NCBI GenBank assembly: GCA_946535985.1
Contig: CAMNDY010000010.1
Coordinates: 1-57,300 of the forward strand
Length of the DNA stretch: 57,300 bases
Reading direction: 5' to 3'
Source of the DNA: an uncultured Treponema sp.
Lineage (GTDB): Bacteria; Spirochaetota; Spirochaetia; Treponematales; Treponemataceae
Position numbers and translations under genes: made by a program. Shown here in pieces: positions 24,062 through 32,983 of the stretch. Numbering within the stretch: the first letter of the stretch is position 1; each line of letters begins with the position of its first letter. Below the pieces are notes generated by a model. That model searched no databases and was not told the DNA's origin. It saw only the letters and a list, made by a program, of their open reading frames with translations.

Positions 24062-25606
24062 ATGAATAAAACTTCTGTTGCAAATATCATCATCTCTGAC
24101 TTCCCAGACCCTGATGTAATTCGTGTAGGCGACATATATTACATGGTAAGCACCACAATGCATTTTATGCCCGGCTGTGTAATCTTGCGCTCTTACAATC
24201 TTATTGACTGGGAATTTGCATCTTATGTTTATGATAAGTTAGAAACAACTAACGGCCAGTTACTCATGGATAACCGTGGAGTTTACGGAAAAGGAATGTG
24301 GGCAGCTTCGCTAAGATATCATGATAATAAATATTATGTTTGCTTTGTTGCTAATGATACTCACAAAAGCTATCTTTTTACTGCCGATAAAATTGAAGGT
24401 CCCTGGACTCGTTCAGAAATAAAAGGTTTTTATCATGATATGTCGCTTTTCTGGGATGATGACGGCAGAGTTTTTGTCGTTCACGGAAATACAGATATTC
24501 ATCTTACCGAACTTGAAAGTGATTTAAGCGGACCAAAGAAGGGTGGCCTTGATAAAGTTATAATTCAGGATGACCGTGAAAAAGTCGGGCTTGGTTATGA
24601 AGGAAGCCATCTTTATAAAATAAATGGGCGCTACTATAACTTTATGATTCATATTCCTAAAGGCAAAATGCGTTCCCAGACCTGTTATTTTGCAGATAAT
24701 ATCGAAGGACCCTGGACCGGCAGAGATGTTTTATGTTCAGATCTTGGCAAGTGGAATAGCGGTGTAGCTCAGGGGGGAATTGTTCAGGATAAAGCAGGCA
24801 AGTGGTTTGGTATTCTTTTTCAAGACCACGGTGCGCTTGGTCGCATTCCGGTTCTTGTGCCTGTAAGTTTTGGAGAAGATGGATTTCCTTTATTCGGAGA
24901 TGATGCAAACAAGAGTGGCCCTTCGAGAGCCTCAGGGACCCCGGTTGAAATCACTGTTCTCGACAACAAGCCTGGCTATAAATACTCTCCTTTATGGAGT
25001 AACGACTTTACAAATCCTGCCTGGCAATGGAATCATATACCAGACCCCCGCGGATATACATTGCAGAGTAATCTCTACACAATTCAGACAAAGAAGCTTG
25101 TAAAAAATATCACTCAGGCTGCAAACACATATACACAAAGAACCTTCACCGAAAAATGTGCCGGCTCAGTTATTGTAGATGCAGGAAAAATAGGCGAGGG
25201 TGACTTTGCAGGTCTTGCGGCCTTAGAAGGGGAATACGGCTTTATTGCAGTAACAAAACGCGACGGAAAATATTACCTTGTAGCAGCAGAGCATAAATCA
25301 AAAAATGAACCATGGGCAATGGGAGTGTTTGACACAGACCCACCGACAATAAAAGAAGAAATCCCGCTAAAATCTCCAAAGCTTGAGTTAAAATTGATTT
25401 TTGATTTGACTCGTGCAAAACAGCAGGTTCAGCTTTTATACAGGGAAAAACCCGGCAAGGGAGAATTTCAGCAGTTGGGAAAACCTGTTCAACTTCGTTA
25501 TACACTGGACCAGTTTGTTGGAGTACGTTTTGCCCTTTTCTGTTATTCAACAAAACAAGCCGGCGGACAAGCAGACTTTACAGATTTTAATTATTCTTTC
25601 TGGTAA
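24062..25606 (+). CDS. GH43 beta-xylosidase/arabinofuranosidase
   Basis: A 514-aa glycoside hydrolase without a visible signal peptide, so probably cytosolic, acting on imported xylo-oligosaccharides. The five-bladed propeller opens with DFPDPDVIRVGDIYYMVSTTMHFMPG. Likely catalytic residues are base Asp16, Asp126 (YHDMSLFWDDDG) and acid Glu180 (GYEGSHLY). A C-terminal beta-sandwich (from about 310) completes the XynB-type architecture. An in-frame CCTTCGAC-type repeat at the domain junction adds GPSRASGTPVE (24917-24945). The 3' end overlaps the convergent FecCD permease gene by 20 bases. Confidence 0.92.
   Translation: MNKTSVANIIISDFPDPDVIRVGDIYYMVSTTMHFMPGCVILRSYNLIDWEFASYVYDKLETTNGQLLMDNRGVYGKGMWAASLRYHDNKYYVCFVANDTHKSYLFTADKIEGPWTRSEIKGFYHDMSLFWDDDGRVFVVHGNTDIHLTELESDLSGPKKGGLDKVIIQDDREKVGLGYEGSHLYKINGRYYNFMIHIPKGKMRSQTCYFADNIEGPWTGRDVLCSDLGKWNSGVAQGGIVQDKAGKWFGILFQDHGALGRIPVLVPVSFGEDGFPLFGDDANKSGPSRASGTPVEITVLDNKPGYKYSPLWSNDFTNPAWQWNHIPDPRGYTLQSNLYTIQTKKLVKNITQAANTYTQRTFTEKCAGSVIVDAGKIGEGDFAGLAALEGEYGFIAVTKRDGKYYLVAAEHKSKNEPWAMGVFDTDPPTIKEEIPLKSPKLELKLIFDLTRAKQQVQLLYREKPGKGEFQQLGKPVQLRYTLDQFVGVRFALFCYSTKQAGGQADFTDFNYSFW
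24917..24942. repeat. CCTTCGAC-type repeat inside the GH43 gene
   Basis: A single degenerate copy, CCCTTCGAGAGCCTCAGGGA, lies at the linker between propeller and C-terminal domain. It keeps the frame and encodes GPSRASGTP. Confidence 0.65.
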
Positions 25607-26597
25607 GACAAAGAGAAATAAAGAAAGGCACTCCCAGTATTGAAGTAATAATTCCTGCAGGGAGTTCTCCTGGTGCAATTGCAGTACGGGCGATTGTATC
25701 TGAAATAAGGAGTAGGGCAGCTCCAAACATCATGCTGTAGGGAATGAGGGTACGGCTTTTTGGTCCCGTAATTTTTCGCACAATATGAGGAGCAATAAGG
25801 CCTACAAAACCAATTGTTCCTCCTGCGCAGACAGCAGAACTTACAGCAAGAGCTCCGCAAATCAAAACAAAAATTCTAAGGCGGTCAACCTGAACTCCAA
25901 GGCTGGCCGCTGTTTTTTCTCCGCAGGTAAGTAGGTCTAAAGGACGTGAAACTGCAAAGGCAATGATAATAGAAAGAGCCGAAGGAATTGCAATAAAAAT
26001 GAGCTCCTTCCAGCCGCGTCCATTAAAGCTTCCTAAAATCCAGGTGTAAATTGAGTGAAGCTCCTTGTTGCTTGTAAGAAGAATTGCAGATGAAATTGAA
26101 GAATAGAGTGTTCCAAGAGCAGTTCCGCAAAGTAAAAGCATTACAGAAGAAGCTTTTCCTGCCCTGCTGAAGGCAAGCGCCGTTACAAAAAATCCCGAAG
26201 CAAGTGCACCTACAAAAGCACAAAGATTTATTGGAGAAATAAACTTAAAGACAGGTTCCAGTGCCGGTGGCAAAGCTCTTCCTGCAAGAATTACAGTTGC
26301 AATTACAGCTCCAAGTGTCGCTCCCGAAGAAATCCCCATAATGCCTGGTTCTGCAAGCGGATTTCTGAAAAACAACTGAAAGACGGCACCGCTGCCACCA
26401 AGAAGAAGGCCTGTAACAAGTACAAGCAGACATCTTGGCAGACGGATTTTCCACAAGATGATGTTTTGAAATTTTGTAGCCTGGCCGAATATTACCTGGA
26501 TAGGTAATTTTTCTGCTCCAAAAATCAGGGCTGCACAAAGCGAGAGAATTAGCAGAATAAAAAAAATCGGAGCATAAAGAGCCTGTCGTTTAGCCAT
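25587..26597 (-). CDS. FecCD-family ABC permease
   Basis: A 336-aa polytopic permease for iron-siderophore, haem or B12 import. Family motifs: IRLPRCLLVLVTGLLLGGSGAVFQLFFRNPLAEPGIMGISSGATLGAV, GTALGTLYSSISSAILL, and the coupling region GGTIGFVGLIAPHIVRKITG. About nine to ten helices. It lies ten bases after the binding-protein gene. No ATPase follows; instead the convergent GH43 gene overlaps its 3' end. The best candidate ATPase is at 19801-20613 on the same strand. Confidence 0.92.
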   Translation of the reverse strand: MAKRQALYAPIFFILLILSLCAALIFGAEKLPIQVIFGQATKFQNIILWKIRLPRCLLVLVTGLLLGGSGAVFQLFFRNPLAEPGIMGISSGATLGAVIATVILAGRALPPALEPVFKFISPINLCAFVGALASGFFVTALAFSRAGKASSVMLLLCGTALGTLYSSISSAILLTSNKELHSIYTWILGSFNGRGWKELIFIAIPSALSIIIAFAVSRPLDLLTCGEKTAASLGVQVDRLRIFVLICGALAVSSAVCAGGTIGFVGLIAPHIVRKITGPKSRTLIPYSMMFGAALLLISDTIARTAIAPGELPAGIITSILGVPFFISLCLTRKNN

Positions 26598-26607
26598 TAT
26601 AAAAAAT

Positions 26608-27543
26608 CTACTGGTTCAAAAGTTCTGCCAGTTCAAGAATTACATCTGCAACTCTTGGAGACGGGCGTGAATACAAATTATCATCAATCAAAAAGATTCT
26701 GTTATTTTCAACAGCAGGAATAGAAGACCATCCATCCCTGGCTTTTACATCGTCTGCACTAATACCTGTGCTCTTTGGAATAAGAATTACATCAGGTTCA
26801 CGGGCAATAATTGATTCTTCACTAACCATTGGGTAGGCATCTGTAAGGTCATCAAAAATATTCTTGCCGCCTGCATGCACAATAATATCATTTATAAAAG
26901 AAGAAGCTCCTGCAGACATAAAAGGACTGTTCCATACTTCGTAGTAAATGTTTATTGTATTGTCCAAAGTCTCAACTTCATCGTCTTCGGGTTTTGCTGC
27001 TTCGGGAACATAAGCCGTGCTTAACTTTTCTGCCATCTGAGCAACAACAAGAGAAGCCTCATCTGCATGGTCTGTAAGCTCCCCAATTTCAAGAATCTCA
27101 TTTTCAATTGCTGTAACCGAAGTTGGATTTGAAAGGTACCATTTAATTCCGTAAGAATTAAGAGAATCAATCAAAAAGTTATGCATGCCTTCTGTAAGGT
27201 ATACAAAATCAGGTTCATATGAAATGATTGTTTCAATGCTAAGAGTCTTTCCGTCAAAGCCCCCTACAACCGGTTTTTCGGCAGCTTCAGGAGGATAATC
27301 AGTAAACTCACTTACTGCAACAATCTGATCCTGGGCTCCAATTGCATAAAGAATTTCTGCAGCACTAGGGGAGAGTGTAACAATTGCTTTTGGATATTGC
27401 GGGGCCTGCACAACTTTTTCGGCAGCTTCCTTTGCATTCTTCTTAACCTTCTTTTTAATTGTCTTTCTTGCTTTTGCGCTTAAACTTGTAGAAAGCAAAA
27501 GCATTAAAAATACAATTGAGATTTTGCGTACAAAGTGTTTCAT
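26608..27543 (-). CDS. TroA/BtuF-like periplasmic binding protein
   Basis: A 311-aa exported receptor for the adjacent FecCD permease. Signal peptide KHFVRKISIVFLMLLLSTSLSAKA, then an unusual Lys-rich linker (KTIKKKVKKNAKEAAEK), then the two-lobe helical-backbone fold: AIVTLSPSAAEILYAIGAQDQIVAVSEFTDYP, GGFDGKTLSIETIISYEPDFVYLTEG, and a C-terminal NRIFLIDDNLYSRPSPRVADVILELAELL. Metal- or corrinoid-chelate binding cannot be distinguished. ATG 27543 is preferred (GAGGAC upstream, good signal peptide). Its start region abuts pyrE. Confidence 0.87.
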   Translation of the reverse strand: MKHFVRKISIVFLMLLLSTSLSAKARKTIKKKVKKNAKEAAEKVVQAPQYPKAIVTLSPSAAEILYAIGAQDQIVAVSEFTDYPPEAAEKPVVGGFDGKTLSIETIISYEPDFVYLTEGMHNFLIDSLNSYGIKWYLSNPTSVTAIENEILEIGELTDHADEASLVVAQMAEKLSTAYVPEAAKPEDDEVETLDNTINIYYEVWNSPFMSAGASSFINDIIVHAGGKNIFDDLTDAYPMVSEESIIAREPDVILIPKSTGISADDVKARDGWSSIPAVENNRIFLIDDNLYSRPSPRVADVILELAELLNQ

Positions 27544-27560
27544 GTGAATGTCCTCGTTAT

Positions 27561-28247
27561 TTATTTTGCACCCCACTGGGCATAGTATTCATCAAGCTTT
27601 GTTTTAATTTCTTCTGTGATTATAGATTTGTCGCCCTTTGTATAGAGTGCTTCCATAACATCTGCCATGCTTACAATTGCAGCTGTCTTAAAGCCATAGT
27701 TCTGGGCAATAACCTGCAGGGCTGATTTTTCAGAATCACCTGCGCGTTCCTGGCGGTCAAGACTTACAATTTCTCCAAGGATCTTAATGCCGTCTTCTGT
27801 GTTTTCCAGCTCTTTGATTTTTGGATAAACTTCTTCGATTGATTTTCCGGAAGTTGTAACGTCTTCTATAATAACAACCTTGTCACCATCCTGAATTTTG
27901 TAACCAAGAATTGCACCCTTGTCGGCACCATGATCTTTTTCTTCTTTACGGTCACAGCAGTATTTTACTTCTTTGCCGTAGAGTTCAGAATAAGCAATAG
28001 CAGTTGTTACAGCCAGTGGAATACCTTTGTAAGCAGGGCCAAAGAATACATCAATGTCATCGCCAAAATTATCGTGAACAGCTTTTGCATAATATTCACC
28101 CAGTTTCTTAAGCTGGCCACCTGTGATATATGCTCCTGCATTCATAAAGAAAGGGGACTGTCTTCCACTTTTAAGAGTAAAAGATCCAAACTTGAGCACC
28201 TGGCTCGCAACCATAAAATCAATAAATTCTTTTTTGTATTGTTCCAT
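27561..28247 (-). CDS. pyrE: Orotate phosphoribosyltransferase
   Basis: A 228-aa enzyme of pyrimidine synthesis forming OMP from orotate and PRPP. Motifs: FGSFTLKSGRQSPFFMNAGAYITGGQL, VFFGPAYKGIPLAVTTAIA, YCCDRKEEKDHGADKGAILGY (flexible catalytic loop with KxxKxHG-type residues) and the PRPP-binding VVIIEDVTTSGKSIEEVYP. ATG 28247 is chosen because the family begins near MEQYKKEFIDFMV. A leaderless promoter lies directly upstream. The binding protein follows 17 bases after its stop, possibly by read-through. Confidence 0.94.
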   Translation of the reverse strand: MEQYKKEFIDFMVASQVLKFGSFTLKSGRQSPFFMNAGAYITGGQLKKLGEYYAKAVHDNFGDDIDVFFGPAYKGIPLAVTTAIAYSELYGKEVKYCCDRKEEKDHGADKGAILGYKIQDGDKVVIIEDVTTSGKSIEEVYPKIKELENTEDGIKILGEIVSLDRQERAGDSEKSALQVIAQNYGFKTAAIVSMADVMEALYTKGDKSIITEEIKTKLDEYYAQWGAK

Positions 28248-28260
28248 GATTATGAGTATA
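28247..28260 (-). promoter_or_regulatory. -10 box and leaderless start of pyrE
   Basis: Minus strand: TATACT (28260-28255), seven bases, ATG at 28247. No ribosome binding site lies in between. The -35 region is AT-rich (TTTTAT at 17 bp spacing) and weak. Confidence 0.5.
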
Positions 28261-28368
28261 TAGAATTTTTTTGAATAATAAAATAGCATTGCGCACGCGG
28301 TTTTGTGCATCTAGTCTGCTTTATCGGCTTGTTTTATTTACTATCTTTTTATTTTTCATAAAATACGT

Positions 28369-28381
28369 TAAAGTGAGTGTA
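28369..28381 (+). promoter_or_regulatory. -10-like box and leaderless start of the 529-aa surface protein gene
   Basis: TAAAGT (28369-28374) lies six bases before ATG 28381. The -35 region is only a T-rich tract. The intervening GAGTGT is a poor ribosome binding site at best. Weaker than the other leaderless candidates. Confidence 0.4.
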
Positions 28382-29970
28382 TGAGAACAAGATCAATTAC
28401 ATTATTGTTCATTTTAGTTGCAATTCTTTTAGCTGCAGGCTTTTTTGCTTCTAAAAAAATCATACGAACAAGCGAAAATACAAGTACACGCGCAAAAATT
28501 GTAACTCCAAAAGGTTCTCATAACACAGAAAGTGAAACAGATGCCGAAAGACTTGATTCCGGCTATAATTCCGAAACACTCGATACTTTTATAACCCTTA
28601 GAAGTTCAGAAACTCTTATCAATACAATCACAATTGATTTTAATAATGACGGTTACGACGACGAAGTAATCACAGTAAGACGACTTGGTTCAGATGTATT
28701 TACAATTATCCCGGGACTTTTTAATCCCGAAACTGCTGATTACGATAGACTTGGCGATATTCCGACTTCAATTTCAAAAATCAGAACCTTTTCTCTTTCA
28801 GGAATGGATTTGACAGGTGACCATAGGAATGCTCTTATTTATCAGGGTGTTGCAGATGATGAAAATTATGTAATGCAGATTTTTCTCTGGGATCCTTCCG
28901 GCGGAACCGGCGACTACGAGGATGTTGAGGGGGTTCGCGGAGCTCTTGTAAAAATTGGTGACTTTGTTTCTGACGGAACTATTTTTATCCAGCAGACAGA
29001 GCGTTCTGATTCCTATCAACTTTCACTTTCAAGAGGAGAAAGCTTTTCGGTATGGGTCTATGAATCAGAAAAAATCACCGATGAAAATGGTAATACTGTA
29101 GCGGGACAGAATCAGATTCAAAAAGAATATAAATGGAATGCTTCTTCAAAAAAATATGAGTTCGCAAATGAAATTAAGGTTACTGCGGGTAAACTTGCTG
29201 CAAAAGAACTTTCTCGAATTCAGGATGGAACTGTCGAAACCTTTGCAGCCTTCCTTAACGGTCTTTGGTACAAAACATCAAACGAAGATAATGTGATCCG
29301 CTATATTTACTATAATTACGAAGCCCGCGAAATTATTCTTCTTCAGTCTGATTCTCAGGAAGTCTATGAATGGGAAGATAACAAACTTCGTCATAATGGA
29401 ATTTATCTTTATACAGTAAATGCAGATATTACAAATCTTCAGCGCCGCTTTGATGTTCTTCTTGTTTCTGTTGATGAAATAAAAATCACTCTTTACGACT
29501 CAATTGGATTAGCCATTAAAGAGAGTTCGGAATGGGATGGACAGTATAAAAAGATGAGCCTTCAGTCTTCTTTTGAAGAGTCAGATGAAACCGAAAAGAA
29601 TAAGATTTTAGCACAGCTCGAAAGTGAAGAAGAATGGAAAACTATTGACGGCATAAATACAATCTCTCTCAAAGACAGCAGGTATAAATTTAATTTTGAT
29701 AACATGCAGGAAGAAGGCCTTTACTCAATGATGAAAATTGGCACTTACGATGTTCTTGCTTTGCGTTCAACTTCTTTTGATACTGTTCTTAATCCTTTTT
29801 ATGCGCTTGAGTTTGGAACAAAAACTGTAACCGAAACTGTAAAAAAGAAAACTGTAGAAAAAATTGTAATAGATTATGATACAATAATATTTACACCTGT
29901 AAAAATTACGCCAACAGACTGCTTTGCAACAGATGGAAAGGCTTATACGTTTGTAAGACAGGTTGAATAG
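28381..29970 (+). CDS. Membrane-anchored extracellular protein with integrin-like repeat
   Basis: A 529-aa protein with an uncleaved-looking N-terminal anchor (SITLLFILVAILLAAGFFASKK), then a Ser/Thr/Glu-rich linker. From about residue 75 there is an FG-GAP/VCBS-like calcium-binding stretch (TIDFNNDGYDDEVITVRR and MDLTGDHRNALIYQG) followed by beta-rich sequence to the end. No catalytic motif was seen. The layout reminds me of Treponema proteins labelled pallilysin-related adhesin, but this is recall only. It precedes alaS with a separate promoter between. Confidence 0.6.
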   Translation: MRTRSITLLFILVAILLAAGFFASKKIIRTSENTSTRAKIVTPKGSHNTESETDAERLDSGYNSETLDTFITLRSSETLINTITIDFNNDGYDDEVITVRRLGSDVFTIIPGLFNPETADYDRLGDIPTSISKIRTFSLSGMDLTGDHRNALIYQGVADDENYVMQIFLWDPSGGTGDYEDVEGVRGALVKIGDFVSDGTIFIQQTERSDSYQLSLSRGESFSVWVYESEKITDENGNTVAGQNQIQKEYKWNASSKKYEFANEIKVTAGKLAAKELSRIQDGTVETFAAFLNGLWYKTSNEDNVIRYIYYNYEAREIILLQSDSQEVYEWEDNKLRHNGIYLYTVNADITNLQRRFDVLLVSVDEIKITLYDSIGLAIKESSEWDGQYKKMSLQSSFEESDETEKNKILAQLESEEEWKTIDGINTISLKDSRYKFNFDNMQEEGLYSMMKIGTYDVLALRSTSFDTVLNPFYALEFGTKTVTETVKKKTVEKIVIDYDTIIFTPVKITPTDCFATDGKAYTFVRQVE

Positions 29971-29976
29971 GGCTGA

Positions 29977-30014
29977 TTGCATACAAACTTTTTTTTCTAT
30001 ATAATAATAATTTA
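29977..30014 (+). promoter_or_regulatory. Promoter giving a near-leaderless alaS transcript
   Basis: -35 TTGCAT (29977-29982), a 17-bp spacer, consensus -10 TATAAT (30000-30005), eight bases, ATG 30014. The predicted leader is about two bases, with no Shine-Dalgarno sequence. Confidence 0.7.
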
Positions 30015-31837
30015 TGAACGCAAATGAACTTCGCTCAAAATATATTGAGTTCTTTAAAAGTAAAAATCACGTAGAAATTTCGGGACAGTCTTTGATTCCC
30101 GAAAATGACCCATCTGTTTTGTTTACAATGGCAGGAATGCATCCATTAGTTCCTTATCTTCTTGGAGAAAAGCATCCTTCAGGAACCCGCCTTACAGACT
30201 ATCAGAAATGTATTCGTACCGGCGATATTGAAGAAGTAGGGGATCCAAGTCATCTTACCTGTTTTGAAATGCTTGGTAACTGGTCTCTCGGCGATTATTT
30301 TAAGAAAGAATCTATTGCCTATTCGTATGAATTCTTAACAAGCAAAGATTGGCTTGCCCTGGACCCAAAAAAGATTTCTGTAACAGTATTCGCAGGTGAT
30401 GAAAACGCTCCCCGCGATGAAGAAGCTGCACAGATCTGGAAAGATAACGGTATGCCTGAAGACAAGATTGCATATCTTCCGGCAAGTGATAACTGGTGGG
30501 CTGCTGGTCCAACAGGTCCTTGTGGCCCTGATACCGAAATTTTCTATTGGGTTGGAGAAGGACTTCCACCTGTAGGAAGCAACAAGGGAACGGACAGCGC
30601 AAACTGGATGGAAATCTGGAATAATGTTTTCATGCAGTACAACCGCATTGACGAAAAAACACTTCTTCCTCTTGAGAAGAAAAACGTAGATACAGGTATG
30701 GGACTTGAACGTACAAACTGTATTCTTCAGGGAAAAACATCGGTTTATCTTACAGAAGTTTTCCAGCCAATTATTAAAACTATCGAAAATCTTTCGGGCT
30801 ATACATACGGCACAGATGAAGAAAAAGATAAATCTGTTCGCATTATTGCAGACCATACTCGTTCTTCGGTATTCATTCTTGGAGACCAGAGAGGCGTTAC
30901 TCCTGACCGCGTAGGTGCCGGTTATGTTCTTCGTCGTCTTATCCGCCGTGCAGTTCGCCACGGAATGAAGCTTGGAATTGAAAAAGACTTTATGGCAGAA
31001 GTAGCTGCTACAGTTATAGAAAACTTCAAGGGACCATATCCTGAACTTGAGCAGAACCGCGAAAAGGTATTCAAGGAACTTACTGCAGAAGAAGCAAAAT
31101 TCCGCCAGACTCTCAAGAAGGGTGAAGCAGAATTCCAGAAGCTTTTGCCAAACCTTATGAAAAATCCTAAGAAAATCATCAGTGGTAAAGTTGCTTATAA
31201 TCTTTATGAAACTTACGGATATCCTCTTGAACTTACTCAGGAACTTGGTGCCGAAAACGGCTTTACTGTAGATGTAGAAGGCTTTAAAGAAGCAGAACGC
31301 AAGCACCAGGAAGCAAGTAAAACTGTAGATGCAGGTACTGCTAAGGGTGGTCTTGCAGAACAGTCAGAAATCACAACAAAATATCATACAGCAACTCATC
31401 TTTTGCAGCAGGCACTCGTAAATGTTTTGGGCGACCAGGTTGCACAGAAAGGTTCAAATATCAACAACGAACGTATGCGCTTTGACTTTACTTTTGAACG
31501 CCCGATGACTAAGGAAGAAATTCAGAAGGTTGAAGATATTGTAAATGAAAAAATCAAGGAAGATCTTCCTGTTACAATGGAAGTTATGCCGCTTGATAAG
31601 GCAAAGGCAGAAGGTGCCCGTGCTTTGTTTACAAATAAATATGGTGAAGATGTAAAGGTTTACACAATCGGCCGGGACGCTAAAAATGACTGGTTCAGCA
31701 AGGAAGTTTGTGGTGGACCTCATGTTCAGCATACAGCACAGATTGGAGACTTTAAGATTCAGAAGGAACAGTCTTCTTCTGCAGGTGTCCGCCGTATTCG
31801 AGCAGTAATTTCTGGTGGGCTTCCGCTGGAAGGATAG
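30014..31837 (+). CDS. alaS: Alanyl-tRNA synthetase, short form without C-Ala domain
   Basis: A 607-aa class II synthetase. The N-terminal catalytic core has ELRSKYIEFFKSKNHVEISGQSLIPENDPSVLFTMAGMHPLVPYLLG and CIRTGDIEEVGDPSHLTCFEMLGNWSLGDYFKKE (motif 2). The tRNA-recognition helices follow, then the editing domain with TATHLLQQAL and CGGPHVQHT, whose His/Cys zinc residues are present. It stops right after that domain (SSAGVRRIRAVISGG). The usual bacterial enzyme is about 870 aa; the DHHA1/C-Ala segment is absent. The stop is clean and the next gene has its own signals, so this is a natural short form, as I recall for other treponemes. Confidence 0.93.
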   Translation: MNANELRSKYIEFFKSKNHVEISGQSLIPENDPSVLFTMAGMHPLVPYLLGEKHPSGTRLTDYQKCIRTGDIEEVGDPSHLTCFEMLGNWSLGDYFKKESIAYSYEFLTSKDWLALDPKKISVTVFAGDENAPRDEEAAQIWKDNGMPEDKIAYLPASDNWWAAGPTGPCGPDTEIFYWVGEGLPPVGSNKGTDSANWMEIWNNVFMQYNRIDEKTLLPLEKKNVDTGMGLERTNCILQGKTSVYLTEVFQPIIKTIENLSGYTYGTDEEKDKSVRIIADHTRSSVFILGDQRGVTPDRVGAGYVLRRLIRRAVRHGMKLGIEKDFMAEVAATVIENFKGPYPELEQNREKVFKELTAEEAKFRQTLKKGEAEFQKLLPNLMKNPKKIISGKVAYNLYETYGYPLELTQELGAENGFTVDVEGFKEAERKHQEASKTVDAGTAKGGLAEQSEITTKYHTATHLLQQALVNVLGDQVAQKGSNINNERMRFDFTFERPMTKEEIQKVEDIVNEKIKEDLPVTMEVMPLDKAKAEGARALFTNKYGEDVKVYTIGRDAKNDWFSKEVCGGPHVQHTAQIGDFKIQKEQSSSAGVRRIRAVISGGLPLEG

Positions 31838-31893
31838 TGTAACCCGCAAAAATAAAAATTGTTAATATAAAAGAAAAAACAAATGAGGTTTTT

Positions 31894-32982
31894 ATGAAAA
31901 AGATTATTTTAGGTTTATCAATACTTTTGCTTACTGCAGGCATGTGTTTTGCACAGTCATCAGATTTGCAGGTGCTTACAACAGTTAAGTATAACAAGTC
32001 TGAATCAATTACTGTTCGAGAACTTAAAAAGCGCTGTGCAGTTACAGAAAAGCAGTATGGAGTAAAACTTTCTTTAGAACAAAGAAAAGCTGTTTTGAAC
32101 TCACTTGTTGATGAAAAGCTTGTAGCTCAGGCTGCTGCAAAAGCTGGAATCTCAATCCCAGATAGCCAGGTTGATCAGTATTTTATGGAAGCAATGAGTC
32201 AGACTCTTGGAGCTCCAGTTACAGAAAAACAGCTTGAAGAACTTCTTAAGGCTCAGAATACTACTCTTGATGAAACACTTTTGCAGCAGACAGGAATGAA
32301 TTATGCTGAATACAAGGCTTTCCTTAAAAATCAGCTTGTAATGCGTCAGTATGTATTGAGCCAGAAGCAGAATGAAATTCAGACACAGGCAACTCCTAAC
32401 GATGCCGAGATTCGTGCCGCTTACGAAGGAAACAAGGCTTCTTTTGTATGGAGCGATATGGTTAAAATATTTGCTGTAGGCGTTAGTAAATCTCCAAATC
32501 CTGATTCTGCAAAAAATAAGATTAATGAGCTTCGCAATAAATATGTTGATAAGAAGGTAACAAAGGATCAGCTTCTTTCTCAGGCTAGAGCCGAAGGTGC
32601 AGAATTCAGCGCAAGAGAATTCCTCATTCCTAAAACAGAAGCTGGTGCTGCTCAGATTGCTCTTTCTTATGAAACAATCCTTGGTATTTATGAACAGAAT
32701 GTAGGAACAGTATTTGATGTAACAGAAGATGATCAGATGTATGTTTTCCTTGTTCTTACTGATAAATACGCTGCAAAGCTTCTTTCTCTTAGCGATATTG
32801 TTTCTCCAGACAGCACAGTTACTGTTTATGAATATATTCGTCAGATGCTTACACAGCAAAAGCTCCAGGCTGTAATTTCAATGGCAGCACAGGATATTGT
32901 AAAAGATTTACACAAGCCGGAATATGTTGAAGAAAAGAAAACTGGGGCTGCTTTGGATAAACTCTTGAGCTGGGGAGAATAA
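31894..32982 (+). CDS. Exported SurA/PpiC-like peptidyl-prolyl isomerase or chaperone
   Basis: A 362-aa protein. Signal peptide KKIILGLSILLLTAGMCFAQ. The N-terminal part resembles the SurA N-domain (RELKKRCAVTEKQYGVKLSLEQRKAVLNSLVDEKLVAQAAAKAGISIPDSQVDQYF ... LKNQLVMRQYVLSQKQ). A degenerate parvulin-like domain follows (WSDMVKIFAVGVSKSPNPDSAKNKINELRNKY). Likely helps outer-membrane protein folding in the periplasm. GAGG precedes ATG 31894. Located between alaS and nusB, followed by nusB one base after its stop. Confidence 0.78.
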   Translation: MKKIILGLSILLLTAGMCFAQSSDLQVLTTVKYNKSESITVRELKKRCAVTEKQYGVKLSLEQRKAVLNSLVDEKLVAQAAAKAGISIPDSQVDQYFMEAMSQTLGAPVTEKQLEELLKAQNTTLDETLLQQTGMNYAEYKAFLKNQLVMRQYVLSQKQNEIQTQATPNDAEIRAAYEGNKASFVWSDMVKIFAVGVSKSPNPDSAKNKINELRNKYVDKKVTKDQLLSQARAEGAEFSAREFLIPKTEAGAAQIALSYETILGIYEQNVGTVFDVTEDDQMYVFLVLTDKYAAKLLSLSDIVSPDSTVTVYEYIRQMLTQQKLQAVISMAAQDIVKDLHKPEYVEEKKTGAALDKLLSWGE

Positions 32983-32983
32983 A

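Noticed and set aside
28285..28310. Hairpin GCGCAC...GTGC near 28290 with GGTTTTG, considered as another structured element
   Set aside because: It lacks the 14-nt core, the CAAAA partner and the basal stem; it is only a short local hairpin.
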